A stretch of 64,000 nt of DNA from Paenibacillus sp. DMB5 (GTDB taxonomy: Bacteria > Bacillota > Bacilli > Paenibacillales > Paenibacillaceae): positions 101,897-165,896 of the forward strand of contig NZ_LRAC01000168.1 of the NCBI RefSeq assembly GCF_001517085.1. The letters run 5' to 3'. Shown piece by piece: positions 53,687 through 63,944 of the stretch; position 1 is the stretch's first letter, and every line of letters starts with the position of its first letter. A program made the position numbers and the translations under genes. A model generated the notes under the pieces. It did not search any database, had not been told where the DNA came from, and was given only the letters and a program-made list of their open reading frames with translations.

Positions 53687-54829
53687 ATGAAAATAAGCAT
53701 CCTCAAAAATGAGCTCAATGAATCCATCGGACATGTATCCAAGGCGATTTCCAGCAGAACGACGATTCCGATTCTCACCGGTATTAAATTTGAGGTTAGC
53801 CATCAGGGTGTTACACTGACTGCAAGCGATACGGATATCTCCATCCAATCCTTTATTCCCGCAGAAAACGACAGCCATACAATCGTTAAGGTAGAGCAAA
53901 CGGGAAGCGTTGTGCTTCCAGCGAAGTTTTTTGTCGAAATTATCAAAAAACTCCCCTCCAAAGAAATCCACATGGAAGTAAAGGAAGGCTTCCAGACTTA
54001 TATCTCCTCAGGTTCCACCGAGATTCAGATTGTCGGTCTTGATCCGGAGGAATTTCCGGTTCTGCCTAACATCGAGGAGAACGAAACCATCTCCCTGCCC
54101 GGAGATCTGCTCAAAAATATGATCAAGCAGACCGCTTTTTCCATTTCCACTCAGGAAACAACACCGATTCTTACTGGTATCCTGTGGAATCTGGCCAATA
54201 ACGAATTCAAATTTACAGCAACTGACCGTCACCGCCTGGCGACAAGAGCTGCACATCTGGAGGGCACTGAAAATGTACAGTTCTCCAACGTGGTCATTGC
54301 CGGTAAAACACTGAACGAGCTCAGCAAAATCATTCCTGACCAGAATATGCTGGTAGATATTGTCGTGGCCGATAACCAGGTCCTGTTCAAAATTGATAAA
54401 GTCCTGTTCTATTCCCGCATCCTGGACGGCATTTATCCGGATACTTCTAGAATTATTCCGACAACATACAAAACAGAACTGACTTTGGACACAAAAAAAT
54501 TAAGCGAATCGATTGACCGTGCTTATTTGCTGTCCCGTGAGGAAAAAACGAATATTGTCCGTATGCAGACGCTGGAGAACGGTGATGTCGAAATTTCCTC
54601 CAGCTCCTCAGAGCTCGGTAAAGTCCGGGAAGAGCTGGAAGTGATTGATTTTAAAGGCGAGCCGCTCAAAATCTCCTTTAACTCAAAATATATGCTGGAT
54701 GTGCTGAAGGTTGTCGAAAGCGAGCAGCTGGTAATTGCTTTTACCGGGATGATGAGCCCGATTATTCTGCGTCCGCTTGACGAAAGCCGCAGCCTGTATG
54801 TTATCCTCCCTTACCGCACAACTAACTAA
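53687..54829 (+). CDS. dnaN: DNA polymerase III beta sliding clamp
   Basis: A 380-residue clamp of three repeated domains. The start MKISILKNELNESIGHVSKAISSRTT and the C-terminal IILRPLDESRSLYVILPYR are typical. It encircles DNA and tethers the replicase. GGAGTGA precedes the ATG. Confidence 0.98.
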   Translation: MKISILKNELNESIGHVSKAISSRTTIPILTGIKFEVSHQGVTLTASDTDISIQSFIPAENDSHTIVKVEQTGSVVLPAKFFVEIIKKLPSKEIHMEVKEGFQTYISSGSTEIQIVGLDPEEFPVLPNIEENETISLPGDLLKNMIKQTAFSISTQETTPILTGILWNLANNEFKFTATDRHRLATRAAHLEGTENVQFSNVVIAGKTLNELSKIIPDQNMLVDIVVADNQVLFKIDKVLFYSRILDGIYPDTSRIIPTTYKTELTLDTKKLSESIDRAYLLSREEKTNIVRMQTLENGDVEISSSSSELGKVREELEVIDFKGEPLKISFNSKYMLDVLKVVESEQLVIAFTGMMSPIILRPLDESRSLYVILPYRTTN

Positions 54830-54849
54830 AATGCCGCTGTTCACGGACC

Positions 54850-54954
54850 TGTGGATAAGTGGTGGAAAGGATAAAAATCATGAAAAAAATACTTATCCAC
54901 AGTGGATATATTAAGCTCGACCAGTTTTTAAAGCTCTCCGATTGTGTATCCACA
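54850..54954. other. DnaA-box cluster at the dnaN-rlbA junction
   Basis: TTATCCACA on the minus strand at 54850-54858 and the plus strand at 54893-54901, plus GTATCCACA at 54946-54954. The first two flank the rlbA start. They may extend the origin or regulate the downstream genes. Confidence 0.6.
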
Positions 54955-55107
54955 GGGGGAATGGCCAAGGCTCTGCTGCAGGAAGGTCATGTGCTTGTTA
55001 ACGGTGAAGTGGAAGAACGGCGTGGAAGAAAGCTCTACCCTGGTGATAGAATAGAGGTTCAGGATAACGGCGTTTTCGAGGTTGAAGGCGGCGGAATACA
55101 AGAGTAG
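54880..55107 (+). CDS. rlbA: S4-domain protein RlbA (YaaA)
   Basis: A 75-residue RNA-binding S4-fold protein from ATG 54880 (MKKILIHSGYIKLDQFLKL), with AAGGATA upstream; a GTG at 54859 in the same frame is an alternative. The pattern GEVEERRGRKLYPGDRIEV is that of YaaA, implicated in ribosome assembly. It lies in the conserved dnaN-rlbA-recF slot. Confidence 0.92.
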   Translation: MKKILIHSGYIKLDQFLKLSDCVSTGGMAKALLQEGHVLVNGEVEERRGRKLYPGDRIEVQDNGVFEVEGGGIQE

Positions 55108-55129
55108 TACTTCGGGGAGGCCTAGCTTC

Positions 55130-56248
55130 GTGTTTGTTAAAAATATCGGTCTGCAGCATTATCGCAACTATGAGCTGCTGCGTCTGGAAAGCCTGGGCGA
55201 TGTCAACCTGATACTCGGCCGGAATGCCCAGGGCAAAACCAACCTCATGGAGGCTCTGTTTGTACTGGCCATGACCAAAAGCCACCGCACCTCCAAGGAC
55301 AAGGAGCTGATATCTTTTGATGCTCCGGCAGGCTCCGCGCAGATTGTAGCTGAAGTTGAGCGCAAATACGGGGATCTCAAACTGGAGCTGACCTTGTCCG
55401 CAGGGGGGAAGAAGGCCAAAATAAACGGACTGGAACAGCGCCGGCTAAGCGAATTTGTCGGATCGCTGAATGTAGTCATGTTTGCTCCGGAGGATCTGGA
55501 GATTGTCAAAGGTACGCCGGGTATACGCCGCCGTTTTCTCGATATGGAGATCGGCCAGGTGCAGCCCAGCTACCTTTTTCACTTACAGCAGTATCAGAAA
55601 GTGCTGCTGCAGCGGGGAAACTTGCTGAAACAGCTCTGGGGCAAAGAGGCTGCCGGTAAGGAGCTGCTGGAAGTATGGGATGCCCAACTTATAGAGCATG
55701 GTGTTAAAATCGTCAAAAAAAGGAAACAATTCATAAAGAAGCTGCAGATTTGGGCAGAAAGCATTCACCGGGGCATTACGAACGGCGGAGAAGAGCTTAA
55801 ACTACAGTATGTTCCATCCTTTGGAGAGCGCGAAGAGGAAGATGAAGCTGTCTTATTGGACAAATTTATGTTAAAGTTATCACAAACGAGAGAACAGGAA
55901 ATTAGGCGCGGCATGACGCTGACGGGTCCCCATAGGGATGACCTGTCCTTTTTTATCAACGGAAGAGAAGCTCAGGTCTACGGCTCCCAGGGACAGCAGC
56001 GTACGGCAGCTTTATCGCTCAAGCTGGCGGAAATTGAACTGATCCATGAGGAGATCGGAGAGTATCCTGTGCTGCTTCTTGATGATGTTTTGTCCGAACT
56101 TGATCCCTATCGTCAGACCCAGCTTATAGAGACCTTCCAGAGCAAGGTACAGACCTTCATTACCGCTACCGGGGTGGAGACTCTGAATACGGATAAGCTG
56201 AAGGGCGCAAGCCTATACCATGTTCATGATGGAAAAGTGGAGAATTAA
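55130..56248 (+). CDS. recF: DNA repair and recombination protein RecF
   Basis: A 372-residue SMC-like ATPase starting at GTG 55130, with GGGGAGG 9 bases upstream. Walker A GRNAQGKTNLMEAL, signature YGSQGQQRTAALSLK and Walker B LLLDDVLSELD are seen. It helps load RecA at gaps. Starts 22 bases after rlbA. Confidence 0.97.
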   Translation: MFVKNIGLQHYRNYELLRLESLGDVNLILGRNAQGKTNLMEALFVLAMTKSHRTSKDKELISFDAPAGSAQIVAEVERKYGDLKLELTLSAGGKKAKINGLEQRRLSEFVGSLNVVMFAPEDLEIVKGTPGIRRRFLDMEIGQVQPSYLFHLQQYQKVLLQRGNLLKQLWGKEAAGKELLEVWDAQLIEHGVKIVKKRKQFIKKLQIWAESIHRGITNGGEELKLQYVPSFGEREEEDEAVLLDKFMLKLSQTREQEIRRGMTLTGPHRDDLSFFINGREAQVYGSQGQQRTAALSLKLAEIELIHEEIGEYPVLLLDDVLSELDPYRQTQLIETFQSKVQTFITATGVETLNTDKLKGASLYHVHDGKVEN

Positions 56249-56264
56249 AGAGCGGAGGCAGAGC

Positions 56265-56513
56265 ATGTATATTCATTTGGGCGGGGAGAAGGTTATAAGA
56301 TCCTCTGAGCTGATAGCTATATTTGATATATCGATTGAGAAATCCTCTAAGGTGTCGAAACAGTTCATCCTTCATTCCGGCCAGGACAAGAAACTGGAGC
56401 GGATCGGTGAAGAGGAAGCAAAATCTATCGTCGTCACTAAAAATACGGTCTACTACTCCCCCATATCCTCCTCCACTCTCAAAAAAAGAGCCAAAATCTT
56501 GTTTGAAATATAA
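56265..56513 (+). CDS. remB: RemB (YaaB), extracellular matrix regulator
   Basis: An 82-residue protein starting MYIHLGGEKVIRSSELIAIFD, the DUF370 pattern, with GGAGG before the ATG at 56265. In Bacillus RemA/RemB activate biofilm matrix genes. It sits 16 bases past recF, upstream of gyrB. Confidence 0.93.
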   Translation: MYIHLGGEKVIRSSELIAIFDISIEKSSKVSKQFILHSGQDKKLERIGEEEAKSIVVTKNTVYYSPISSSTLKKRAKILFEI

Positions 56514-56559
56514 ATCGCTCAAGGTTTCAAGAGATAATCTGAAAGAAGTAGGTGAAGGC

Positions 56560-58470
56560 ATGTCAATGAATCAACCGACATATGATGAGAGCCAGATTCA
56601 GGTGCTTGAAGGGCTGGAAGCCGTTCGTAAGCGTCCCGGCATGTATATCGGCTCTACCAGCGCCAAAGGTCTGCATCATTTGGTCTGGGAGGTTGTCGAT
56701 AATAGTATCGATGAGGCGCTGGCAGGTTTTTGCGACCGGATTCAAGTGATTATTCATGAAGATAACAGTATTACCGTAATTGATAACGGGCGGGGGATTC
56801 CTGTCGGTGAGAATGTGAAGCTGAAGAAATCCACTCTTGAGGTTGTAATGACCGTTCTGCATGCCGGTGGTAAATTCGGCGGCGGGGGATACAAGGTATC
56901 CGGCGGTCTGCACGGCGTAGGGATTTCCGTTGTAAATGCGTTGTCCGAGCGGGTGGAGGTTACAGTCAAGCGTGACGGCCATGCCTACCGGCAGGAGTAC
57001 AGACGCGGCGTTCCGCAGTATGATATCAAGATTATCGGGGATTCTGATGAAACCGGGACAACCACAACCTTTCTTCCGGACCCGGAGATCTTTACCGAGA
57101 CAACTGTTTATGAATATACAACCCTGCTGACCCGTATCCGTGAGCTTGCCTTCCTGAACAAGGGCATTGAGCTCTCGCTGCTGGATGAGCGCACAGGAAC
57201 CAGCAATACATTTAAATATGACGGCGGTATTGTGGAATATGTGAAATACCTGAATGAGAAAAAAGAAGCGCTGCACGAAGAGCCGATCTACGTGGAAGGT
57301 TCACGGGATATGATCGCTGTTGAAGTAGCTCTCCAATACAATGATTCTTATACAGAGAATATCTACTCTTTTGCCAATAATATTAATACACATGAAGGCG
57401 GAACGCATGAATCGGGCTTCAAGAGTGCGCTCACCCGGATCATTAACGATTATGCCCGCAAGACCGGCGTAATCAAGGACAGCAGCGGTAACCTCACCGG
57501 GGATGATGTGCGTGAAGGATTGACGGCTATCATTTCTGTCAAAATTCCTGAGCCGCAATTTGAAGGCCAGACGAAGACCAAGCTCGGCAACAGTGAAGTC
57601 CGCGGCGTAGTGGAATCGCTGTTCGGCGAAAAGCTGCAGGAATTCCTGGAAGAGAATCCGGCGGTTTCCCGCCGGGTGCTGGAGAAGTCGCTGCAGGCTT
57701 CCCGTGCGCGTGAAGCAGCCCGCAAAGCACGCGAGCTAACACGCCGTAAGAGTGCGCTTGAAGTCAGCGCCCTTCCAGGTAAGCTGGCTGACTGCTCATC
57801 CAAGGATGCTTCGATCAGTGAGCTTTATATCGTCGAAGGAGACTCTGCCGGCGGATCAGCCAAGCAGGGGCGTGACCGTCATTTCCAGGCGATCCTGCCG
57901 CTGCGCGGGAAGATTCTGAACGTTGAGAAGGCGCGGCTGGACCGCATTCTGTCCAATGCCGAAATCCGGGCGATTATTACGGCACTAGGCACAGGGATCA
58001 GCGATGACTTTGATATATCCAAAGCGCGCTACCACAAAATCGTCATCATGACCGATGCCGATGTCGACGGAGCTCATATCCGTACCCTGCTGCTGACCTT
58101 CTTCTACCGTTACATGCGGAAGATTATCGAGGCAGGCTTTATCTATATTGCCCAGCCGCCGCTCTTCAAGATTGAGCGCAACAAGGTAATACGTTACGCC
58201 CAGTCCGAGAAGGAACGGGATGAGATCATTGCCGGCTTCGGCGAGAATGTGAAAGTCAATGTTCAGCGTTACAAAGGACTTGGAGAGATGAATGCGGAGC
58301 AGCTGTGGGATACGACAATGGATCCTGAGAGCCGTACAATGCTTCAGGTGACCATTGAGGACGCCATACTGGCTGACGGTATCTTCGATACGCTGATGGG
58401 CGATAACGTAGAACCGCGCCGTGAGTTTATCCAGGAACATGCGCAGTCTGTCCGTAACCTGGACGTTTAA
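56560..58470 (+). CDS. gyrB: DNA gyrase subunit B
   Basis: A 636-residue ATPase subunit starting MSMNQPTYDESQIQVLEGL; I preferred ATG 56560 to the open frame upstream because it matches the family N terminus. GHKL ATPase motifs DNSIDEA, DNGRGIPV, the TOPRIM motif EGDSAGGSAKQGRDR, and PLRGKILNVEKA are present. With GyrA it introduces negative supercoils. A bidirectional terminator follows. Confidence 0.98.
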   Translation: MSMNQPTYDESQIQVLEGLEAVRKRPGMYIGSTSAKGLHHLVWEVVDNSIDEALAGFCDRIQVIIHEDNSITVIDNGRGIPVGENVKLKKSTLEVVMTVLHAGGKFGGGGYKVSGGLHGVGISVVNALSERVEVTVKRDGHAYRQEYRRGVPQYDIKIIGDSDETGTTTTFLPDPEIFTETTVYEYTTLLTRIRELAFLNKGIELSLLDERTGTSNTFKYDGGIVEYVKYLNEKKEALHEEPIYVEGSRDMIAVEVALQYNDSYTENIYSFANNINTHEGGTHESGFKSALTRIINDYARKTGVIKDSSGNLTGDDVREGLTAIISVKIPEPQFEGQTKTKLGNSEVRGVVESLFGEKLQEFLEENPAVSRRVLEKSLQASRAREAARKARELTRRKSALEVSALPGKLADCSSKDASISELYIVEGDSAGGSAKQGRDRHFQAILPLRGKILNVEKARLDRILSNAEIRAIITALGTGISDDFDISKARYHKIVIMTDADVDGAHIRTLLLTFFYRYMRKIIEAGFIYIAQPPLFKIERNKVIRYAQSEKERDEIIAGFGENVKVNVQRYKGLGEMNAEQLWDTTMDPESRTMLQVTIEDAILADGIFDTLMGDNVEPRREFIQEHAQSVRNLDV

Positions 58471-58486
58471 TATTTTTACTATGACA

Positions 58487-58538
58487 AGAACCTCCGGCTT
58501 CGCTATTCGGATTGAATAGCGGGCTGGAGGTTCTTTTT
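58487..58538. terminator. Bidirectional terminator after gyrB
   Basis: AAGAACCTCC pairs with GGAGGTTCTTT around an inner GCTATTC/GAATAGC stem, with T on either side. It serves gyrB and the convergent YheC/D gene. Confidence 0.88.
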
Positions 58539-58550
58539 CAGTTGTTCTCT

Positions 58551-59432
58551 TTAGGCTTTCCGTCTGGCAGTAGGCTTTCTGCGGGCAGATGCTGCAGGCC
58601 TGGGGTTCTTCAGTCGTCCATAAGCTATGGCATAACGGCGGATTTTGCGGTATATCGATTTGTCGGGGAATGTTTTGAATACCATAATGGCGGGGAGCGT
58701 ATTTACCTCAAGCAGCCACGGATCATGATGCTGATCAAGTGCGACATCAAGCCCGATCTCCTTAAGTCCCGGATATGCGGTTTCCAGCTGATTCCCGATT
58801 CTGACTCCCAGTGACTTCAGCTGCTGGATCATGCCGGCCGTCTCACCCGGACTCATATGCTCTTTAAACAAAGCATCAACTGAAAAAATGCTGCCGCCGT
58901 TATGATAATTGGTGACCACCTTCTGGGGGGCCGCCACCCTTCCGAGCATACCGGTTGTTTCCCAGCTGCCTGAAGGTGTCTTTTGCGTAAGCACACGAAG
59001 ATCAAATGGCCGTTCATGATACTTAAGCAGATCGATGCCCTGCTGCACCAGATAGGGGCGCCCCTTCAGCTTGGGGAGAATGGCATTATGGAGCTCCGCG
59101 GCTGAGTTATACACCTCTGCATCTTTTGCATAACGCAGTACGTACATAATCTGCTCCTGCGTTACATACTCATCATCATCTTCACCTGCTGAATCCCGGT
59201 TCCTTTGCTGCCCGCCCGGACTTAGATGTACGATACGCCGTTCAGCCCGCATTACCCCAATGCCGTAAGTACCGCGGTCAGGCTTAATATATACCGTGCC
59301 GTAGACATCAAGCAGCTCGGTCAAATGGTCCAGACTGTATCTTCGCGTTTCCGGAATAAAGATCGCCAGCTGGCGGTTTTGCAGGATGACTCTGGTTTTG
59401 GCCCATTTGCTGGACACGCGTTGAATCCTCAT
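58551..59432 (-). CDS. YheC/YheD family ATP-grasp protein
   Basis: A 293-residue ATP-grasp protein; VYIKPDRGTYGIGVMRA near residue 50, RPYLVQQGIDLL near 128 and DVALDQHHDPWLLEVNTLP near 240 outline the ATP and metal site. YheC/YheD proteins are endospore coat-associated in Bacillus, their substrate unknown. A basic tail (SARRKPTARRKA) ends it. It interrupts the gyrB-gyrA pair on the opposite strand, unlike in B. subtilis. Confidence 0.88.
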   Translation of the reverse strand: MRIQRVSSKWAKTRVILQNRQLAIFIPETRRYSLDHLTELLDVYGTVYIKPDRGTYGIGVMRAERRIVHLSPGGQQRNRDSAGEDDDEYVTQEQIMYVLRYAKDAEVYNSAAELHNAILPKLKGRPYLVQQGIDLLKYHERPFDLRVLTQKTPSGSWETTGMLGRVAAPQKVVTNYHNGGSIFSVDALFKEHMSPGETAGMIQQLKSLGVRIGNQLETAYPGLKEIGLDVALDQHHDPWLLEVNTLPAIMVFKTFPDKSIYRKIRRYAIAYGRLKNPRPAASARRKPTARRKA

Positions 59433-59741
59433 TATTTTCCTCCCAGCCTATTTCTTAATTGCAGATTGCGCTCTTAATTGTCAGGACAAGTTAACTAAAC
59501 AATGTTATAATATTAGGATATGGGGCTATACCTGTATGGCTTTAAATAGGGTCATAAACCCGTTCCACTTGTCTGTATAGTCTATGTACTGGAGGCATTG
59601 GCGGAAAGGGCATTTACCCTAGCCGGTGCTAAAAGAAATGAATAATAGCAGATATAAGGCTACCCTGTTTAATTGTGCTGTTTTTGTGAAAGTAATATAA
59701 TTAAGGGTAGCGGTTTTTAACTGAAGGAGGTCCAGCAACTC
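59433..59741. other. Divergent promoter region of YheC/D and gyrA
   Basis: About 310 bases with no ORF worth reporting. A TATAAT at 59506-59511 on the plus strand could be the gyrA -10 box; no good -35 at the right distance. The gyrA ribosome-binding site AAGGAGG is at 59724-59730. Confidence 0.45.
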
Positions 59742-62287
59742 ATGGCTGAACAAAATAACCCGCAAATCAAAGACCGGGACATTGGCGAGGAAATGCGCGA
59801 ATCCTTTATGGATTATGCGATGAGCATCATTGTCAGCCGGGCTTTGCCGGATGTGCGGACGGACTAAAGCCTGTTCACCGGCGCATTCTGTTTGCAATGT
59901 CAGAACTCGGAATGTCTCCGGATAAACCTCATAAGAAGTCAGCGAGAATCGTCGGCGAGGTAATCGGTAAGTATCATCCGCACGGTGACTCTGCCGTATA
60001 TGAGACCATGGTACGTATGGCTCAGGATTTCTCTATGCGTTATATGCTTGTAGACGGCCACGGGAACTTCGGTTCCATTGATGGTGACATGGCTGCGGCA
60101 ATGCGTTATACAGAAGCACGTCTATCCAAAATTGCAGGCGAAATGCTGCGGGACCTTAACAAGGAAACGGTTGATTTTGCGCCTAACTATGACGGTGAAG
60201 AGCATGAGCCTGTAGTTTTGCCTGCCCGTTACCCGAACCTGCTCGTTAACGGGGTATCAGGGATTGCAGTAGGTATGGCCACCAATATTCCTCCGCATAA
60301 TCTGGGCGAGGTCATTGACGGCGTACAGGCCATGATCAAGAATCCGGATATTACCCCTATGGAGCTTATGGAATATATTCAGGGTCCTGACTTTCCGACG
60401 GCCGGGTATATCCTGGGCCGTGAGGGCATCCGCCAGGCCTACCGCACCGGCCGCGGATCTGTTACGATGCGCGCCAAGGCGACTATTGAAGAAAATAACG
60501 GCAAAGCCCGGATCATTGTGCATGAGCTTCCTTACCAGGTGAACAAAGCCAGACTGGTCGAGAAAATTGCCGAGCTGGTCCGCGAGAAGCGGATCGAAGG
60601 CATTACGGATCTGCGTGATGAGTCAGACCGTACCGGTATGCGTGTTGTTATCGAGATGCGCCGCGACGTTAATCCTAACGTTGTCCTTAACAATCTGTAT
60701 AAACATACGGCTATGCAGTCGACCTTCGGCATTAATATGCTGGCGATTGTGAACAACGAGCCTAAGATCCTCAATCTCCGTGATGTGCTGTATCACTATC
60801 TGCAGCACCAGATTGAAGTTATCCGCCGCCGGACGATCTTTGATCTGAAGAAGGCTGAAGCCCGTGCTCATATTCTGGAAGGTCTGCGTATAGCGCTTGA
60901 TAATCTGGATGAGATTATAGCTCTAATCAGAGGTTCACGCACAACGGATATTGCCCGCGAAGGCTTAATGGAAACATTTAAGCTCAGCGTCGAGCAGGCA
61001 CAGGCTATCCTCGATATGCGGATGCAGCGTCTGACCGGACTGGAACGGGAGAAGATCGAGAATGAATATAACGAGCTGGTAGCCAAAATTGCCGAGTACA
61101 AGGAAATTCTGGCTAACGAGCATCTTGTCCTGGAGATTATCAGCAACGAGCTGCAGGAAATCCGCGATAGATATTCCGACGAACGCCGGACTGAAATTAC
61201 GGTGGGTGAAGAAAGTATTCTGGATGAGGATCTGATTCCCCGTGAAGAGGTCGTTATTACGATTACACACACCGGCTACATTAAACGTCTGCCGGTCAGC
61301 ACGTACCGCAGCCAGAAGCGGGGCGGACGCGGCGTAATCGGAATGGATACCAAGGATGAGGATTTTGTGGAGCATCTCTTCGTGAGCAACTCCCATAACT
61401 ATCTGATGTTCTTTACCGATAAGGGTAAGGTATACCGGATCAAAGCCTATGAAATCCCAGAGCTTGGACGCACAGCGCGTGGAACGCCGATCATCAACCT
61501 GATTCAAATAGAACAGGGCGAGAAGATCAGTGCTGTAATTCAAGTGCAGGAGACAGACAGCGATAAGTATCTGTTCTTTGCTACCCGCGAAGGTATTGTG
61601 AAGAAGACACCGCTTGAGGATTACAACAATATCCGTAAAGGCGGTCTAATTGCAATCAACCTTCGTGAAGAGGACTCCCTGATCGAGGTGAAGCTGACTG
61701 ACGGTGAGCAGAATCTGATTATCGGTACGGCGCGCGGGATGTCCATTACTTTCTCTGAGAATGATGTCCGGTCTATGGGACGCAGTGCAACCGGCGTTAA
61801 GGGGATCACCCTTGATGAAGATGACCATGTCATTGGAATGGACTGCGTAGATAAGGATCTCGAGGTCCTGATCGTAACAGCCAAAGGCTACGGCAAACGG
61901 ACGCCTGCCGGCGATTACCGTTCCCAGACCCGCGGAGGGAAGGGGATCAAGACGATTAACCTTACTGACAAGAACGGTCTGGTAGTCGGTCTGAAAGTCG
62001 TTAAGAGTGATGAGGACCTGATGATTATCACAACCAGCGGAACACTGATCCGTACCAGCATGGATGGAATCTCGACAATGGGCCGTTATGCGCAGGGCGT
62101 TAAGCTGATTAACATCCGTGAGGATGATGCTGTAGCTACGCTGTGCAGAGCGGATAAAGAAGAAGACGAGCTTCCTGGTCATGAGGACGGGGAAGAAGGA
62201 CAAGGCACACTGGCAGTGGATACAGAGGGAGTAACTGAATCAGAGCCTTTGGCGGACGCTGAGGGTGAAGAGGATAGTCTCGAATAG
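59742..62287 (+). pseudogene. gyrA: DNA gyrase subunit A (one frameshift near the N terminus)
   Basis: ATG 59742 follows AAGGAGG and encodes IGEEMRESFMDYAMSIIVSR and on to LPDVR, then a stop at 59865-59867. The rest of GyrA continues in another frame from GLKPVHRR (59861) to 62287. Adding one G after CGG at 59856-59858 restores LPDVRDGLKPVHRRILF, giving 848 residues. The active tyrosine region AMRYTEARLSKIAGEML, the tower and the C-terminal DNA-wrapping domain with GyrA box QKRGGRG are intact, and there is an acidic tail. Because gyrA is essential, a sequencing undercall is by far the likeliest reason. Confidence 0.95.
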
Positions 62288-62300
62288 AACGCATTAAAGG

Positions 62301-62338
62301 AGCACCGGTTTCTGATTATAGAAACCGGTGCTTTTTTT
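62301..62338 (+). terminator. Terminator after gyrA
   Basis: A perfect 13-bp stem AGCACCGGTTTCT/AGAAACCGGTGCT with a 6-base loop and seven T. Confidence 0.95.
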
Positions 62339-62448
62339 AATTATTTTACGGAATTGGCTGTACCCTATCTAGTCGCCTCCAAATATCCATAATATAATTA
62401 GAGGATTAAGCAGTAGGCAAGTTTTACAGAAACAGAGGGGCTGAGTGT

Positions 62449-63549
62449 ATGCCAAGTATATCCGTGGCAGAGGTAAAACCGGGTTCGAAAATTATTAAAG
62501 ATGTCAACACTCCATTGGGAGGGCTGCTTTTTACTAAGGGAAAAGTAATCCTGCCGCGTGATATCGAGATTCTGCAGGCATTTCTCGTGCAATACGTAGA
62601 AATTGAGGGTACACAGAGTGAGAATAAAGCTCCTGAGCCGGTCAAACCTGCAGCCAAAGCTACACCTGTTAAAGCAGGAGCAACGGTTGATGAGTCTCTG
62701 CTTGCCAAGAGCAACTCTTCGCTGCATGACGAATACGACAAAATGCTGGTCCTGGTTAAGCAGATTTACCGTTCTGTGGCTGCTGCCCCGATGCCGATCC
62801 TGGAGATACGCAGTCAATTGGAGGCACTGATCAATGAGCTCAAGGACTATCATGTTTTAAAATTTTCTCCGCGTGTCATTCATGAAGAGGATTATAATTA
62901 TCATAACGCTGTACTGTCTGCCTTAACCTCATATAAAATTGCCCAGTGGTGCGGCTATCCGCAAAAGGATTGGATGCAGGCTGCATTTGCCGGCTTGCTG
63001 CATGATATAGGAAATGCGAAGGTTGATGTTTCATTGCTCCAGAAGCCGACACCGCTGACAGGAGCCGAATTGGAAGAAGTGCGCAGACATACAACCTATG
63101 GCTACCAGCTGCTGCGTAATGTTACGGCAATCAATGAAGGTGTCAGGCTTGCAGCACTTCAGCATCATGAAAAAATAGACGGGTCAGGTTATCCGCTGCG
63201 TCTGGAAGGCACCCAGATTCATTTCTACGCCAAAATTGTGGCTGTAGCAGATATCTTCCATGCAATGACGCTGAGAAAGGCTTATAGAAAGGCACAGTCC
63301 CCTTATCTGGTACTTGAACAGATTCTGGCTGAGAGCTTTGGCAAGCTGGATCCGGTTATTGTTCAAACCTTCATTCAGAAAACAACAGATCTTTATAACG
63401 GAACCAGAATCAAGCTGAGTGACGGACGCCATGGAGAGATCATCTTTACGGACCGCAGTAATCCTACACGCCCTATGGTCCAAGTAGAGGGCAAGATTGT
63501 TAATCTCATGGTGGAGCGGGAACTGCATATTAAGGAGATTATTGCTTAA
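62449..63549 (+). CDS. HD-GYP domain c-di-GMP phosphodiesterase
   Basis: A 366-residue protein. N-terminal domain (about 1-50), Ala/Lys/Pro-rich linker, and an HD-GYP domain (about 140-330) with LLHDIGNAKV and HHEKIDGSGYP carrying the HD and GYP signatures, and the region YAKIVAVADIFHAMTL. Likely hydrolyses c-di-GMP; no sensor domain or membrane helix is obvious. GAGGGG precedes the ATG. Confidence 0.92.
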   Translation: MPSISVAEVKPGSKIIKDVNTPLGGLLFTKGKVILPRDIEILQAFLVQYVEIEGTQSENKAPEPVKPAAKATPVKAGATVDESLLAKSNSSLHDEYDKMLVLVKQIYRSVAAAPMPILEIRSQLEALINELKDYHVLKFSPRVIHEEDYNYHNAVLSALTSYKIAQWCGYPQKDWMQAAFAGLLHDIGNAKVDVSLLQKPTPLTGAELEEVRRHTTYGYQLLRNVTAINEGVRLAALQHHEKIDGSGYPLRLEGTQIHFYAKIVAVADIFHAMTLRKAYRKAQSPYLVLEQILAESFGKLDPVIVQTFIQKTTDLYNGTRIKLSDGRHGEIIFTDRSNPTRPMVQVEGKIVNLMVERELHIKEIIA

Positions 63550-63657
63550 CGCTATGCCACAACGCATATAACTAAGTATAGCTGTCTTATGGCCGAATCC
63601 TGTTTTGGGGAGAACGGAGGTAAGTACAGCTTTTATTTTTATATTATAAAATAATGC

Positions 63658-63686
63658 TTGCATTCTATTTCTGTACATGGTATATT
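63658..63686 (+). promoter_or_regulatory. rrn promoter P1
   Basis: TTGCAT (63658-63663), 17-base spacer, TATATT (63681-63686). Confidence 0.7.
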
Positions 63687-63753
63687 CTTATTCCGGCCAA
63701 GAAATGCTGAAAAGCATCGACGCAAGCTCGAAAAAAGAAATTAAAAAAAGAGC

Positions 63754-63782
63754 TTGCAACGAATGACCGGATGTGATATAGT
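63754..63782 (+). promoter_or_regulatory. rrn promoter P2
   Basis: TTGCAA (63754-63759), 17-base spacer, TATAGT (63777-63782). The leader beyond has the CTTTGAAAACTGAACAA stretch common before Bacillales rRNA genes, and small hairpins near 63860 and 63925. P1 and P2 lie 96 bases apart, as in many rrn operons. Confidence 0.8.
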
Positions 63783-63944
63783 ATAAGAGTTGCTGCTGAC
63801 GAGAACATCGACAGTGACAACGAGCTTGATCTTTGAAAACTGAACAACGAGTGAGTATCGGAAATCACTTCGGTGATTCCAAATTAGAGAATGTAACATT
63901 CTCGTCAGATGTTTCAAAATGAGCGAATCGCTCTTTTCAATAAC

